64,000 bases of DNA from Methylophilus sp. QUAN. Lineage in GTDB: Bacteria > Pseudomonadota > Gammaproteobacteria > Burkholderiales > Methylophilaceae. The position numbers were made by a program, and so were the translations under genes. Within the stretch, counting starts at the first letter, position 1; the number at the start of each line of letters is the position of its first letter. Below the pieces are notes generated by a model. It was not told the origin of the DNA and did no database searches. It was given only the letters and a program-made list of their open reading frames with translations. Below are positions 42,269 to 51,205 of the stretch, piece by piece. The DNA is taken from NCBI RefSeq assembly GCF_015354445.1, contig NZ_JADKYT010000001.1, positions 1,116,001 to 1,180,000 on the forward strand, given 5' to 3'.

Positions 42269-42829
42269 TTACTTCTCGTTCTTGTCGGCTAATAACTTTT
42301 CAAGCAAGCTGATTTGCTGCTGTTGTAAATGAATCAGGTCCTGCCACTGCTGCTCACGCAAGCCATCCAGTTTTTCATGGAGCAGTAAAATCTCTAATTC
42401 TGCTTTTAAATTCACTTCGTAGTCATGTTCTGCCTGGCGGCGGTCAATTTCCGACTGCCGGTTTTGCGACATCAGGATAATCGGTGCCTGGATCGATGCT
42501 AGCATGGATAAAAACAGGTTGAGCAGAATATAAGGATAGGGGTCGAACGCACTGTTGCTACGCAGCAGGATTACGGAATTCAGGATCACCCAGCTAATCA
42601 GGATCAGAACGAAGATGAAAATAAAGGTCCAGGAGCCGCCAAACCGCGCCATGGCATCGGCAGCGCGCTGGCCGCGGCTGGGTGTTTCGTGAGTGTGATG
42701 GGCGGCCAGGTTGCGCGACACCGGATGGCGCTCAGTCATGTGCCGGGCGACGCGTTGCATATGCTCATCCATGGCCTCGTACTGCGCGCCCATCAGGCCT
42801 TCTGCAATATGATGCTTGCGGAGTGTCAT
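42269..42829 (-). CDS. DUF1003 membrane protein
   Basis: A 186-residue protein with two membrane helices (about 68-90, WTFIFIFVLILISWVILNS, and about 100-118, YILLNLFLSMLASIQAPII) and the DUF1003 signature FDPYPYILLNLFLSMLAS and MSQNRQSEIDR, followed by a C-terminal coiled coil rich in Gln, Leu and Glu. The N-terminal third is His-rich. Function is unknown; the family is widespread. It is 18 bases downstream of apbC on the same strand, so probably co-transcribed. Confidence 0.85.
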   Translation of the reverse strand: MTLRKHHIAEGLMGAQYEAMDEHMQRVARHMTERHPVSRNLAAHHTHETPSRGQRAADAMARFGGSWTFIFIFVLILISWVILNSVILLRSNSAFDPYPYILLNLFLSMLASIQAPIILMSQNRQSEIDRRQAEHDYEVNLKAELEILLLHEKLDGLREQQWQDLIHLQQQQISLLEKLLADKNEK

Positions 42830-42847
42830 ACGTAACGTCCTTAATAA

Positions 42848-43936
42848 TTATGTTTTTTGAATTACGATATTAGGGAATTTTGCGCTGTGATCGAGGCTGG
42901 CAATGGCGATCTTGCTCGCGGCTTTGCGCGCGATTTCTTTATAGCTTTGTGCCACTGCACTGTCGGGGGAAGCAACCACGGTAGGCTGGCCGCCATCGGC
43001 TTGCATGCGGATGTTAATATCCAGCGGCAGGCTACCCAGTAAATCTATATTGTAATCACTGGCCATCAGTGCGCCGCCGCCTGTACCAAAGATATGTTCT
43101 TCATGGCCGCAGTTGGAGCAGATGTGCGTACTCATGTTTTCGACGATGCCCAAAATCGGGATGCCGACTTTCTCAAACATTTTCAGGCCTTTGCGCGCAT
43201 CGAGCAGGGCAATGTCTTGTGGCGTGGTGACAATAATGGCGCCAGTCACCGGGATTTTTTGCGCTAATGTCAGTTGGATATCGCCAGTGCCTGGTGGCAG
43301 GTCAATCACCAGGTAGTCCAAGTCTTGCCAGCGCGTGTCACGCAGTAGTTGCTCCAATGCGCCGGTGACCATAGGGCCGCGCCATACCATGGGGGTGTCG
43401 GTGTCGACCAGGAAACCTATGCTCATGGCCTGGATGCCGTGCGCACGCATAGGTTCTATGCTTTTGCCATCGGCGCTATCCGGGCGGCCGGAAATACCCA
43501 GCATCTGTGGCTGGCTAGGGCCGTAAATATCAGCATCCAGCAAGCCCACAGTAGCCCCTTCGGCGGCCAGCGCCAGCGCCAGGTTAACTGAGGTGGTGGA
43601 TTTGCCGACGCCACCTTTGCCCGAGGCTACGGCAATCACATTTTTGACGTTAGGCAATAAATTCACGCCACGTTGTACGCCATGCGCCACGATGCGGCTG
43701 CCAACATTCACCGTGATCCTGGCAATGCCATCTATGGTTTTCAGCGCGTCAGTCACTTGCTGGCGAATTGGTTCCAGCTGGCTTTGCGCAGGGTAGCCCA
43801 GCACTACATCGAGGCTGACATCATTGCCATTGATCTGAATGTTCTTGATCGACTTTGCACTGACAAAGTCTTTACCGGTATTGGGGTCTATGCAAAGTTT
43901 TAATGTGCTTTGAATGATAAGTTCGCTAATGGCCAT
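42848..43936 (-). CDS. apbC: Iron-sulfur cluster carrier protein ApbC/Mrp
   Basis: A 362-residue P-loop ATPase that delivers Fe-S clusters. The N-terminal MIP18-like domain (about 1-85) is followed by the deviant Walker A ASGKGGVGKSTTSVNLALAL, LLDADIYGPSQPQMLG, DYLVIDLPPGTGDIQLTL and a cluster-binding CSNCGHEEHIFG (CxxC). AGGAACC precedes the ATG. In many betaproteobacteria it lies between metG and dcd; here both are several kb away. Confidence 0.94.
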   Translation of the reverse strand: MAISELIIQSTLKLCIDPNTGKDFVSAKSIKNIQINGNDVSLDVVLGYPAQSQLEPIRQQVTDALKTIDGIARITVNVGSRIVAHGVQRGVNLLPNVKNVIAVASGKGGVGKSTTSVNLALALAAEGATVGLLDADIYGPSQPQMLGISGRPDSADGKSIEPMRAHGIQAMSIGFLVDTDTPMVWRGPMVTGALEQLLRDTRWQDLDYLVIDLPPGTGDIQLTLAQKIPVTGAIIVTTPQDIALLDARKGLKMFEKVGIPILGIVENMSTHICSNCGHEEHIFGTGGGALMASDYNIDLLGSLPLDINIRMQADGGQPTVVASPDSAVAQSYKEIARKAASKIAIASLDHSAKFPNIVIQKT

Positions 43937-43981
43937 GCTTGAGGTTCCTGCGGTAATGCCTGAGTAATTAGATCGGGTATT

Positions 43982-45025
43982 TTACCGCATTGGTGTGCAT
44001 TCGTCATGCCGCGCCGGAAGCGGCATATCGACTGCTTGTGTACTTGGCTTTTGATAGTGGTGATGAAAGGTATCAAAGCAATGTGCCCAGCTCCACAGGC
44101 TGCGGGCTGTTTGGCGAATCGCCTGCTTATCCAGCATCTGGCAGCGGATGATGGCTTGTTTGAGGTCGTGATGCAGAATGCCTGAGAATCCTTGTTCAAC
44201 CACGTCTCTGGGACCGGTGACATCAAAAGCGGCGACGGGCAAGCCGTTGCACATGGCCTCTATCATGACCAGGCCAAAGGTGTCGGTACGGGAAGGGAAG
44301 GCAAATACATCCTGTTGTGCATAAAGCTCGGCTAGCTGCTGGCCATATTGGTAACCAACAAAATGCACGCGTGGATATTTTTGCCGGAGCGCTTCTAAAT
44401 AAGGGCCGTTACCCGCAATCGTGATGTCAAACACATCCTGGTATATACATAAGGCATCCAGGTTTTTCTCTTTGCTGACACGGCCCACATTGAGAACCCG
44501 CAGTTTATCCGCGGGGAGTGGCGTCTGTGAGGGGCTGATTAATTGTTCTGATACACCACGTGACCAGATCACCAGGTGATGGAAACCCTGGTTGAGCAAT
44601 GTCTGGCGCATGCTTTCTGTCGTGACAAACGTAGTGAGCGCACCCCGGTGAAACCAGCGTAAATAGGCGTAGGTCCAGCGCGGCGGGATGCGCCACATCA
44701 ACGCCAGATACTCCGGAAAGCGTGTGTGGTAAGCCGTGGTGTAGGGCTTTTGATTTAATTTGCACCAGTGCCGCGCCACCAGGCCCATCAGTCCTTCAGT
44801 TGCGATGTGCAACTGGTTGGGTTGCAGGCGGTTAAGGGTGCGCCAAAGGCGGAACGGCTGCAAGTTGAGCTGGATCTCCGGGTAAAACGGCAATGGCATC
44901 CAGCGGTATAAGCTGGGATGCAGCACCCGGAAGCGGATGTTACGTGACCTGGCAATCCGGCGCAGGTTTTTATAGGTGGTCGAAACGCCATTGGTCTGCT
45001 GGAAGGTATCCGTCACAATCAACAT
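43982..45025 (-). CDS. Glycosyltransferase, GT4/GT1 family
   Basis: A 347-residue GT-B fold enzyme. The N-terminal half starts MLIVTDTFQQTNGVSTTYKNL and contains HTRFPEYLALMWRIP, similar to GDP-mannose-dependent alpha-mannosyltransferases; the donor site is RVSKEKNLDALC and DVFAFPSRTDTFGLVMIEAM with the conserved acidic pair. No membrane helix. It lies 45 bases upstream of apbC on the same strand. Donor and acceptor are not known; envelope glycolipid synthesis is a reasonable guess. Confidence 0.85.
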   Translation of the reverse strand: MLIVTDTFQQTNGVSTTYKNLRRIARSRNIRFRVLHPSLYRWMPLPFYPEIQLNLQPFRLWRTLNRLQPNQLHIATEGLMGLVARHWCKLNQKPYTTAYHTRFPEYLALMWRIPPRWTYAYLRWFHRGALTTFVTTESMRQTLLNQGFHHLVIWSRGVSEQLISPSQTPLPADKLRVLNVGRVSKEKNLDALCIYQDVFDITIAGNGPYLEALRQKYPRVHFVGYQYGQQLAELYAQQDVFAFPSRTDTFGLVMIEAMCNGLPVAAFDVTGPRDVVEQGFSGILHHDLKQAIIRCQMLDKQAIRQTARSLWSWAHCFDTFHHHYQKPSTQAVDMPLPARHDECTPMR

Positions 45026-45264
45026 TGTTCACTGCGCTCCAGGGCTGGGGGTGGAGCTATCTTGCCGAGCTTGCGTGACGGGATTATGACTGTCTGTGTT
45101 TAACCGATCATGGCGAATATGATAACGAGCCAGTTTGAGGGGCTGTTGTCAGCCCGGTGTAAGTTTAATGGGAGCGCGGGTAAGCACTATGTAAGAAAGG
45201 ATGGGTAAGGTGGTTCGTGTCGACGGCAGTAAACGTTTTTGGTTTTAATATTTGGAGAATACTC

Positions 45265-45723
45265 ATGAACAAACTCTTTGTACTCACTCTTCTTGCGCTT
45301 AGCTACACCAACCATGCCAGTGCTGACACCCTGTTGCAAACCGCAGAGCAAGAGGGCGACTTTAAAACTTTTTTGCAAGCAGTCAAAACCGCTGGTTTGG
45401 AGGGCGCGCTGAATGATAAGGGGCCGATCACCTTATTTGCCCCTAACGACGCCGCGTTTGCCAAGCTACCCAAGGCCAAACTCAAGGCGCTGATGTCCAA
45501 CCCGGATCAGCTCAAGAAAGTGCTTTCCTATCATGTTTATCCTGGCAAAATCACCCAGGCGGACGTGAGCGCGGGTAAGGTGAAGTCATTGGAGGGCGCT
45601 GATTTACAGTTATCGGTCACCGATGGCGTCAAGGTAAATAACGTAAAGGTCGTTGGTGATGAAATCAATGCCGATAATGGTGTGATTCATACAGTGAGTG
45701 CTGTGCTGATGCCTAAAAGTTAA
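45265..45723 (+). CDS. Fasciclin-domain secreted protein
   Basis: A 152-residue protein with signal peptide MNKLFVLTLLALSYTNHASA and one FAS1 domain: FLQAVKTAGLEGALND, PITLFAPNDAAFAKLP, LKKVLSYHVYPGKI and the closing DNGVIHTVSAVLMP. ATG 45265 follows TTTGGAGAAT. FAS1 proteins are usually extracellular or periplasmic and mediate adhesion; in bacteria many are stress- or biofilm-related. It is a single gene convergent with the long TonB receptor, sharing a terminator. Confidence 0.9.
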   Translation: MNKLFVLTLLALSYTNHASADTLLQTAEQEGDFKTFLQAVKTAGLEGALNDKGPITLFAPNDAAFAKLPKAKLKALMSNPDQLKKVLSYHVYPGKITQADVSAGKVKSLEGADLQLSVTDGVKVNNVKVVGDEINADNGVIHTVSAVLMPKS

Positions 45724-45745
45724 CTGTTTAGCAAAGGATTGAGTC

Positions 45746-45773
45746 AAAATGCCTCGCTTAGCGAGGCATTTTT
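45746..45773. terminator. Bidirectional terminator, fasciclin gene and TonB receptor
   Basis: AAAATGCCTCGC and GCGAGGCATTTTT form a strong stem with a three-base loop and flanking A and T runs; it directly abuts the receptor stop codon. Confidence 0.9.
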
Positions 45774-48700
45774 CTAGTCGGGGACAAAATGCCAATTCAA
45801 GCTAAACCAGACCCCGCGAGGTGCACCTGGTGCAATAAAGTTAGTGCTGAGCCAATCACCTGAGTTGTGGTTATACCCATCTGGGCCGATAGCACCATTG
45901 ATGCTTGGCGAGAAGGGGTTACGCCCAAGTCGACCTGCGCTGAAATACTCTTTGTCAAAGAGGTTATTAATGATCATGGTCGCTGTCCATTCTTTGTTAA
46001 ACTTGTAGCTGGTTTGGAAGTTAAAGGTTGCGTATCCATCCACTTTTCCGGGATTGCGTGTGGGGGGGAGCCTTAAAAAGGCTGTTCCGTCGGGATTTAC
46101 AATGGCACCTGGTGTTGTGTTAGCAACTTGCACTAATCTGACCACACCTGGTTTGTGCTCATTATTTTCATTGCCTCTCAAATAGCTGTCCGAGTGCACA
46201 ACTGCACTCAACCCAACACGCCAGTTGTCCGTAACGTCGTATGACATGCTTGCATTGAGGTTATGCAAAGCCACACCGGGAATTTTACTTCCGGGTTTAA
46301 CCGTAATTTCACGTAAACCAAACCCAGCGTCAGATGCACTGCTGTTGTCGTTGCTGAACATTTTAAATTTATCCTCAAACGTAGCATCATTTAAGCTGTA
46401 ATTAAGATTAAAGCGTAATTTATTACTTTGACCCGAAAGACCCGCCTCAATACCGCGTCGACGCGTTCTGCCTATCGTGTCAAAGAAACCTTGTCCGTTT
46501 GCTACAGAAACAAAATAAATATCGTCTTTTAAATCAGTTTGAAATGTACCTAAATTCCATTGTAAGTTTTCAATCCCAAATAGTTGGTCAAAGCTACCGC
46601 GCATGCCGATGTCATAACTTGTGGATTTGATTTGAGGTAAATAAGGGTCGCCAGATAAGGTGGTTGGTAATGAACACTCGCGGTTTTCAACAACGCTTTT
46701 GTAAAATCTCGGATCTCCTGGAATGCCACCAGCAACAGTGGTTTTATCTAAAGCGCACCCTAGCTCAATGACGCTGGGCGTTCTCGTACCTTTTGATACA
46801 TTTGCATAAATGTTTAGATTATCTCTGGCCTGCCACGTCGCGCCAACTGAGGGGTTGAATGAGTAATAACTGAATTTTTCTGTTTCAGCAGGGTCGAGCA
46901 CCTTTGAAAGGTCAAGTGGGCGATAGCCAAATTGATAGTTTTGGCACTCTGCATCTGTTCTACAGATATCCCAACCATTGGGTTGCGATATCAGCTGATA
47001 CAAATCAAACGCACCGAATCCATAGCGTGTCGCGACTGTATTTTTTGTTTTTGTGCTGTTGTAGCGCCCCGAAAAATTGAAGTTCCATTCCTTTACAGGC
47101 GTCCATGTCTCACTGAAGTAAATGCTTTTTGTCGTGTTTGTGCCACTAAAGTCATTATTAGCCACTGGAACAGAAGCAGCCGTCCATTGCGGGTGCAATA
47201 ACTCTGGTGCAATAAAACCACGCCGATCTGCGTCCAGCACACCGAGTTGTTGGGTGTTTGAGTACTCTGCAGAGGCTGCATCGATAGAGACACCTACCAT
47301 CAGTTTGTGATGATCTAAATTCCAGTTGAATTGAACAGAAGCCCCATCTATGGATTGTTTTATCTGATTATTGGTAATAATTGCTGTGGGTGTCCCTTCA
47401 ACAACCCCAGTTCCACCATCATAAATACCATCCACTCTTTTTATGATTGGTTGACCATTTTCATCCAGTTTCACTAGTCGAATTCCGCTACCGCCATCTA
47501 AATTTGAAGAAGCAATACATGCTTGCTGGTTGATGGGTGCAGGCACAATCATATAATTTTTATACACCACGCCATTCTCAACGGAATAGTAAAAGTTATC
47601 CGTAGCAAAAAATGGATCTATCGAGTTGTCCGCGCCTCCATTTCCGAAATAATGATTGAATGAGACGGATGAACCGGGTTCACCATTGCTTGAAATTGGT
47701 GGTGGTGCAATCGCTAAGTCAAGTTGATCGCCTTGCGTCACAAATTCTTGAAGAAAATTATTGGCATTTTTAAATATTTGAACCAGTCTTGCCTCGGCGA
47801 GAGGGTTGGTGATCGGCTTGTTAAACACGATATTCGGAAATAAGCCAGCTGCGAGCGCCTGATCTAAAGTGGCTGTGTCGGTAATTCCACTTGTGACAAA
47901 TGGATCAGCGAAAAAGTCTGATCCGTCGCCTGGAGGGTCAACCGTTGTTAAAATGTAGTAGTTAGGCAAACCGTTTGCGTTTGAGGATTGATATAAACAG
48001 GTTGTTTGTTCACTGGCATCAGGTATGCGTCTGTCGAATGGCCCCGTGTCATCTCCCGCAAGGTCTGTATAAGCATCTGCGCCAATTTGACGCCTATCAC
48101 TGTTTCTTCGATACACTTGCCCGGTCACGCTAAAAGTGTCGCTTACCTGAAACGCACCCGATAATTGAAATTGTTGTAGCCGATTTTTTGTTTCGTCCTC
48201 TGACGTAAATGAAGCGTTTCTGTCCTGTCTATACATTTCACTGGGTAATAGACCATTACCCACTAAATCATTGCCAACAAGGAGTGTGCTGAGGTTTAAG
48301 TCTAGCTTGTCTCCACGATAACTCGCCTTCCCAAAAAACTGGTTGACCTTGCTAGGGGAGTTTTTGCGCCATCCATCTTCTAAAAAGAAATTACCGGCGC
48401 CAAACAAACCAACAGTACCGTTATTCCAGCCACCTTCGACTTGCAATTGTTTACGTCCAAACGATCCCGTTAAAATATCTGCATCTACGCCCGCATGATT
48501 AAAACCATCTTTGGTTTTCATGGAGAAGGCACCGCCTAACGTGTTTAGCCCAAAAATAGGGTTTGATCCGGGGAAAACATCTACCCCAGCAAGTGCATTC
48601 ATAGGAATCATGTCCCAGTTCACCACGTCCCCGAAAGGTTCATTTACGCGAATACCGTCAAAAAAGACACTAAGACCTTGTGGTGTGCCGATCTGTGGGC

Positions 48701-49328
48701 CTGCGGTAAAGCCCCGGTACTGAATATCCATTTGAAACGGGTTGCCCTGGTAATCATTCACTGTGACTGACTGCAGTTTGCGGTTCATCAAGTCAGTGAG
48801 GCTTAAAGAGTGCGCTTCTTTAATCTCTTTAGCTGAAATGCTCTGAACGTTGCCGGGAATCTCTTCTTTGGTTAATCCCAAACCCGGTAGAGGGCCAATT
48901 TCGTAAAAACGTTTGGCACGAACTTCAACTTTGTCGAGTTGAATGTCTTTAGCTTCAACTTTTGTCACGCGCTGTATATAAAGCGTATTGTCATTTAATT
49001 TAGCCTCCAAGCCTGTATTTGCCAGCAGTTTCTGCAACGCTTCTTTGCTGCGCATGGTGCCACTTAGAGCTGGGGCTTGTTTGTCCGAAACAAGCTTATC
49101 GTTATAAGTGATGTTTAAACCTATTTTGGCGCTTAAGGCTTTGAGCGATGCGGCCAGCGGTTGAGCAGGTAGGTTGATGGTGATTTTTTGCGAGAGTAGA
49201 ACGTCTTCTTCTGACTGTGGTAAGTTGGTATTAAGCTCTGCCGCCCATAAAGGGTTGATCCAGGCTGGTTGGTTGCTAAAGCAAGCGGCGATGGCTGCGC
49301 CCAGAATCAGTTTTTTTGGTGTGTGCAT
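45774..49328 (-). CDS. Very long TonB-dependent receptor with STN signalling domain
   Basis: A 1184-residue outer-membrane receptor, far longer than FecA-type transducers (~750-800). After the signal peptide comes a secretin/TonB short N-terminal (STN) domain (about 50-125, ITINLPAQPLAASLKAL), which contacts FecR-type anti-sigma factors; then the plug (YRGFTAGPQIGTPQGLSVF, GSNPIFGLNTLGGAFSM) and a barrel ending HFVPD. A long stretch around residues 440-660 seems to be large extracellular loops. The ligand is unknown: iron-siderophore is the usual one, and other metal chelates are possible. GGGGAAG precedes the ATG. Codon use is AT-richer than the neighbours. Confidence 0.9.
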   Translation of the reverse strand: MHTPKKLILGAAIAACFSNQPAWINPLWAAELNTNLPQSEEDVLLSQKITINLPAQPLAASLKALSAKIGLNITYNDKLVSDKQAPALSGTMRSKEALQKLLANTGLEAKLNDNTLYIQRVTKVEAKDIQLDKVEVRAKRFYEIGPLPGLGLTKEEIPGNVQSISAKEIKEAHSLSLTDLMNRKLQSVTVNDYQGNPFQMDIQYRGFTAGPQIGTPQGLSVFFDGIRVNEPFGDVVNWDMIPMNALAGVDVFPGSNPIFGLNTLGGAFSMKTKDGFNHAGVDADILTGSFGRKQLQVEGGWNNGTVGLFGAGNFFLEDGWRKNSPSKVNQFFGKASYRGDKLDLNLSTLLVGNDLVGNGLLPSEMYRQDRNASFTSEDETKNRLQQFQLSGAFQVSDTFSVTGQVYRRNSDRRQIGADAYTDLAGDDTGPFDRRIPDASEQTTCLYQSSNANGLPNYYILTTVDPPGDGSDFFADPFVTSGITDTATLDQALAAGLFPNIVFNKPITNPLAEARLVQIFKNANNFLQEFVTQGDQLDLAIAPPPISSNGEPGSSVSFNHYFGNGGADNSIDPFFATDNFYYSVENGVVYKNYMIVPAPINQQACIASSNLDGGSGIRLVKLDENGQPIIKRVDGIYDGGTGVVEGTPTAIITNNQIKQSIDGASVQFNWNLDHHKLMVGVSIDAASAEYSNTQQLGVLDADRRGFIAPELLHPQWTAASVPVANNDFSGTNTTKSIYFSETWTPVKEWNFNFSGRYNSTKTKNTVATRYGFGAFDLYQLISQPNGWDICRTDAECQNYQFGYRPLDLSKVLDPAETEKFSYYSFNPSVGATWQARDNLNIYANVSKGTRTPSVIELGCALDKTTVAGGIPGDPRFYKSVVENRECSLPTTLSGDPYLPQIKSTSYDIGMRGSFDQLFGIENLQWNLGTFQTDLKDDIYFVSVANGQGFFDTIGRTRRRGIEAGLSGQSNKLRFNLNYSLNDATFEDKFKMFSNDNSSASDAGFGLREITVKPGSKIPGVALHNLNASMSYDVTDNWRVGLSAVVHSDSYLRGNENNEHKPGVVRLVQVANTTPGAIVNPDGTAFLRLPPTRNPGKVDGYATFNFQTSYKFNKEWTATMIINNLFDKEYFSAGRLGRNPFSPSINGAIGPDGYNHNSGDWLSTNFIAPGAPRGVWFSLNWHFVPD

Positions 49329-49429
49329 GTGACTTCCCCGTTATTTTTTGGCTTGTTATTGCCTTAATGCACGGGGCGTCAAAACCCTGATATGTTGATT
49401 GCAAAAAAATGTAATGATGTGCGCTTGGC

Positions 49430-50413
49430 TTATTTGGCTGCGGGGTACGTTTCTAGTTGAATACCTTCTGGGCTGCGGTGCACGCGGACATTGGCGATAC
49501 GGGGCAGGGTGGCGATAAAGCTGTTGCTGTCTTTAATGGCAACCACGGCGCTGATATGGTCGGTCGAGAGGCCGTCTGCCACGACTGGCATCGAGTTGTA
49601 GCGAGTGAGTGTTTCTGCGATTTCAGTCAGATCGGCCTGGTTGAAAACCAGTGTGCCAGTGGTGAATTGAAAGTAATCATGCGCAGAGACATTTTTGCGT
49701 GGTTGCAGACGTGATTGCTGCATTTCTGCCACTTGGTTGTTTTGCAAGATGATTTTCTCGTCACTGGTTTTAGATGCGACCTCAACTTTGCCGTGGTCTA
49801 CGCTGACACGCTCAAGTCTACTCAGTTTGTTAACGGCAAAACGGGTGCCTAGTACGGTGACTTTAATACGGTCCGTTTCTACGACAAATGGTCGGTCTGT
49901 GTCTCGTTGCACTTCAAATACAGCCTCGCCTTGCAGCAGGTCAATGTGGCGTTGGTTGCGGTAGTACTTGATTTCAATGCGCGAGTTGGCGTTGAGCGTG
50001 ACGCGGCTGCCATCGTCCAGCATTTGGGTACTCAATTGGGCGGTGGTGGTCTGCGCAGCTAGTTGTAGCGTGGGTGTGCTTTGCCATGCCTGGTATTGAT
50101 GTAATCCTGCCCAGCTAATGCAAAGGACCGCCGCCACGCCTGCCACGGTGCCTGCCAGTTTTTGTCGTGATTTCTTGCGTTCGTTGTGTTTGAAAAAAAT
50201 ATCGGCTTGCTTGCCTTGTGCCATGGCTTGCAGGTCGCTTATGGAGTCTATGCCTTGCCAGGCATCGCTGATGCTTGCGTATTCCTGTTGGTGCAACGGA
50301 TGTTGCATGAGCCAGGCTTCAAACTGGCCACGTTCAGGCGCATCTGGTGCTGCTTCTTGCATGCGGATAAACCAGCGGGCAGCAGTTTCCGAGATTTTTT
50401 TATGGGCCGACAT
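49430..50413 (-). CDS. fecR: FecR-family anti-sigma / sigma-regulator protein
   Basis: A 327-residue inner-membrane regulator: N-terminal cytoplasmic domain with AARWFIRMQEAAPDAPERGQ and FEAWLMQHPLHQQEY, a membrane helix (about 72-95, LAGTVAGVAAVLCISWAGLH), and a periplasmic FecR domain with LDDGSRVTLNANSRIEIKY and RPFVVETDRIKVTVLGTRF. It receives the signal from the receptor STN domain and controls the adjacent sigma factor. ATG 50413 is preferred; a GTG at 50437 would overlap the sigma gene by 20 bases. Neither has a clear ribosome-binding site. Confidence 0.9.
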   Translation of the reverse strand: MSAHKKISETAARWFIRMQEAAPDAPERGQFEAWLMQHPLHQQEYASISDAWQGIDSISDLQAMAQGKQADIFFKHNERKKSRQKLAGTVAGVAAVLCISWAGLHQYQAWQSTPTLQLAAQTTTAQLSTQMLDDGSRVTLNANSRIEIKYYRNQRHIDLLQGEAVFEVQRDTDRPFVVETDRIKVTVLGTRFAVNKLSRLERVSVDHGKVEVASKTSDEKIILQNNQVAEMQQSRLQPRKNVSAHDYFQFTTGTLVFNQADLTEIAETLTRYNSMPVVADGLSTDHISAVVAIKDSNSFIATLPRIANVRVHRSPEGIQLETYPAAK

Positions 50414-50417
50414 AGGC

Positions 50418-50909
50418 TTATTTGAGAAACTGCTCACGGGCAGTGCGGATATCCAGCAAGGCGCGGATCAGGTGACGCTCAACCATATTCAGGCTGATCC
50501 GCATCTGCTCGGCGATGTCTTTTTGTGCATGCCCCTCAATGCGATACATGATAAACACCTGGCGGCAGCGCGGCGGTAAGTCCTGGATGATTTGAGTGAC
50601 TAGTGCCAGCCTTTGTTTGATGTCTGCCAGGTGCTCAGTTGACACTGAGGCAGGTTCTTCAAGGTCTGCCTGTTGCTGGTAGTCGGCAAAGTAGCTGTCT
50701 TTGCGGTATTGCTCCAGTAGCAGGTTTTGCACAATGGTTCGCAGGTAGGCATGTGGCTCCTCGTTGCGATGCGGGCTGGTGGTCAGCGCAAAGCGTAAAA
50801 AGCCATCGTGCAAAATATCTTTTGCCTGATGTGGGCAAGCGGTTTTGCGACGGATGCCTGGTAGCAGTGTCGTATACGCCCAATGTAGGTTGATACCATG
50901 CCAAAACAT
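50418..50909 (-). CDS. FecI-like ECF sigma factor
   Basis: An ~163-residue extracytoplasmic-function sigma factor. Region 2 shows RKTACPHQAKDILHDGFLRFAL and EPHAYLRTIVQNLLLEQYRKD; region 4 shows ALVTQIIQDLPPRCRQVFIMYRIEGHAQKDIAEQMRIS-type segments ending in a helix-turn-helix (ISLNMVERHLIRALLDI). The start is uncertain: ATG 50909 fits region 2 best, with ATG 50948 and TTG 50954 as alternatives. It precedes fecR and the receptor on the same strand, the classic iron-starvation cell-surface signalling order. Metal-repressor sites were not identified. Confidence 0.85.
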   Translation of the reverse strand: MFWHGINLHWAYTTLLPGIRRKTACPHQAKDILHDGFLRFALTTSPHRNEEPHAYLRTIVQNLLLEQYRKDSYFADYQQQADLEEPASVSTEHLADIKQRLALVTQIIQDLPPRCRQVFIMYRIEGHAQKDIAEQMRISLNMVERHLIRALLDIRTAREQFLK

Positions 50910-51205
50910 GCCGTGTGCGCTGTGAGGTAATGTTAAATGGCAAACCATACGCAAGGATTGTTCCCGCGCCTGTGCTTTATATGGTGATTGATAACTGTTT
51001 GTTTAGTCAGCGCTTTTAATACCTGGTTTGGATAAATGGAAATAATGCGATTGGTTGTAATCAGCCAGGTTGGCTTAAACTAGCCAAACCTGAATTAGAC
51101 AAACCATGTGGAATACATCTGGCTTGATCAAGAATATCTGCCTTTGCCATCGCTCAACTGTGGATGGTTTGCTAAAATGATCGTTTTTATCTTGGTCCAG
51201 TTTTC

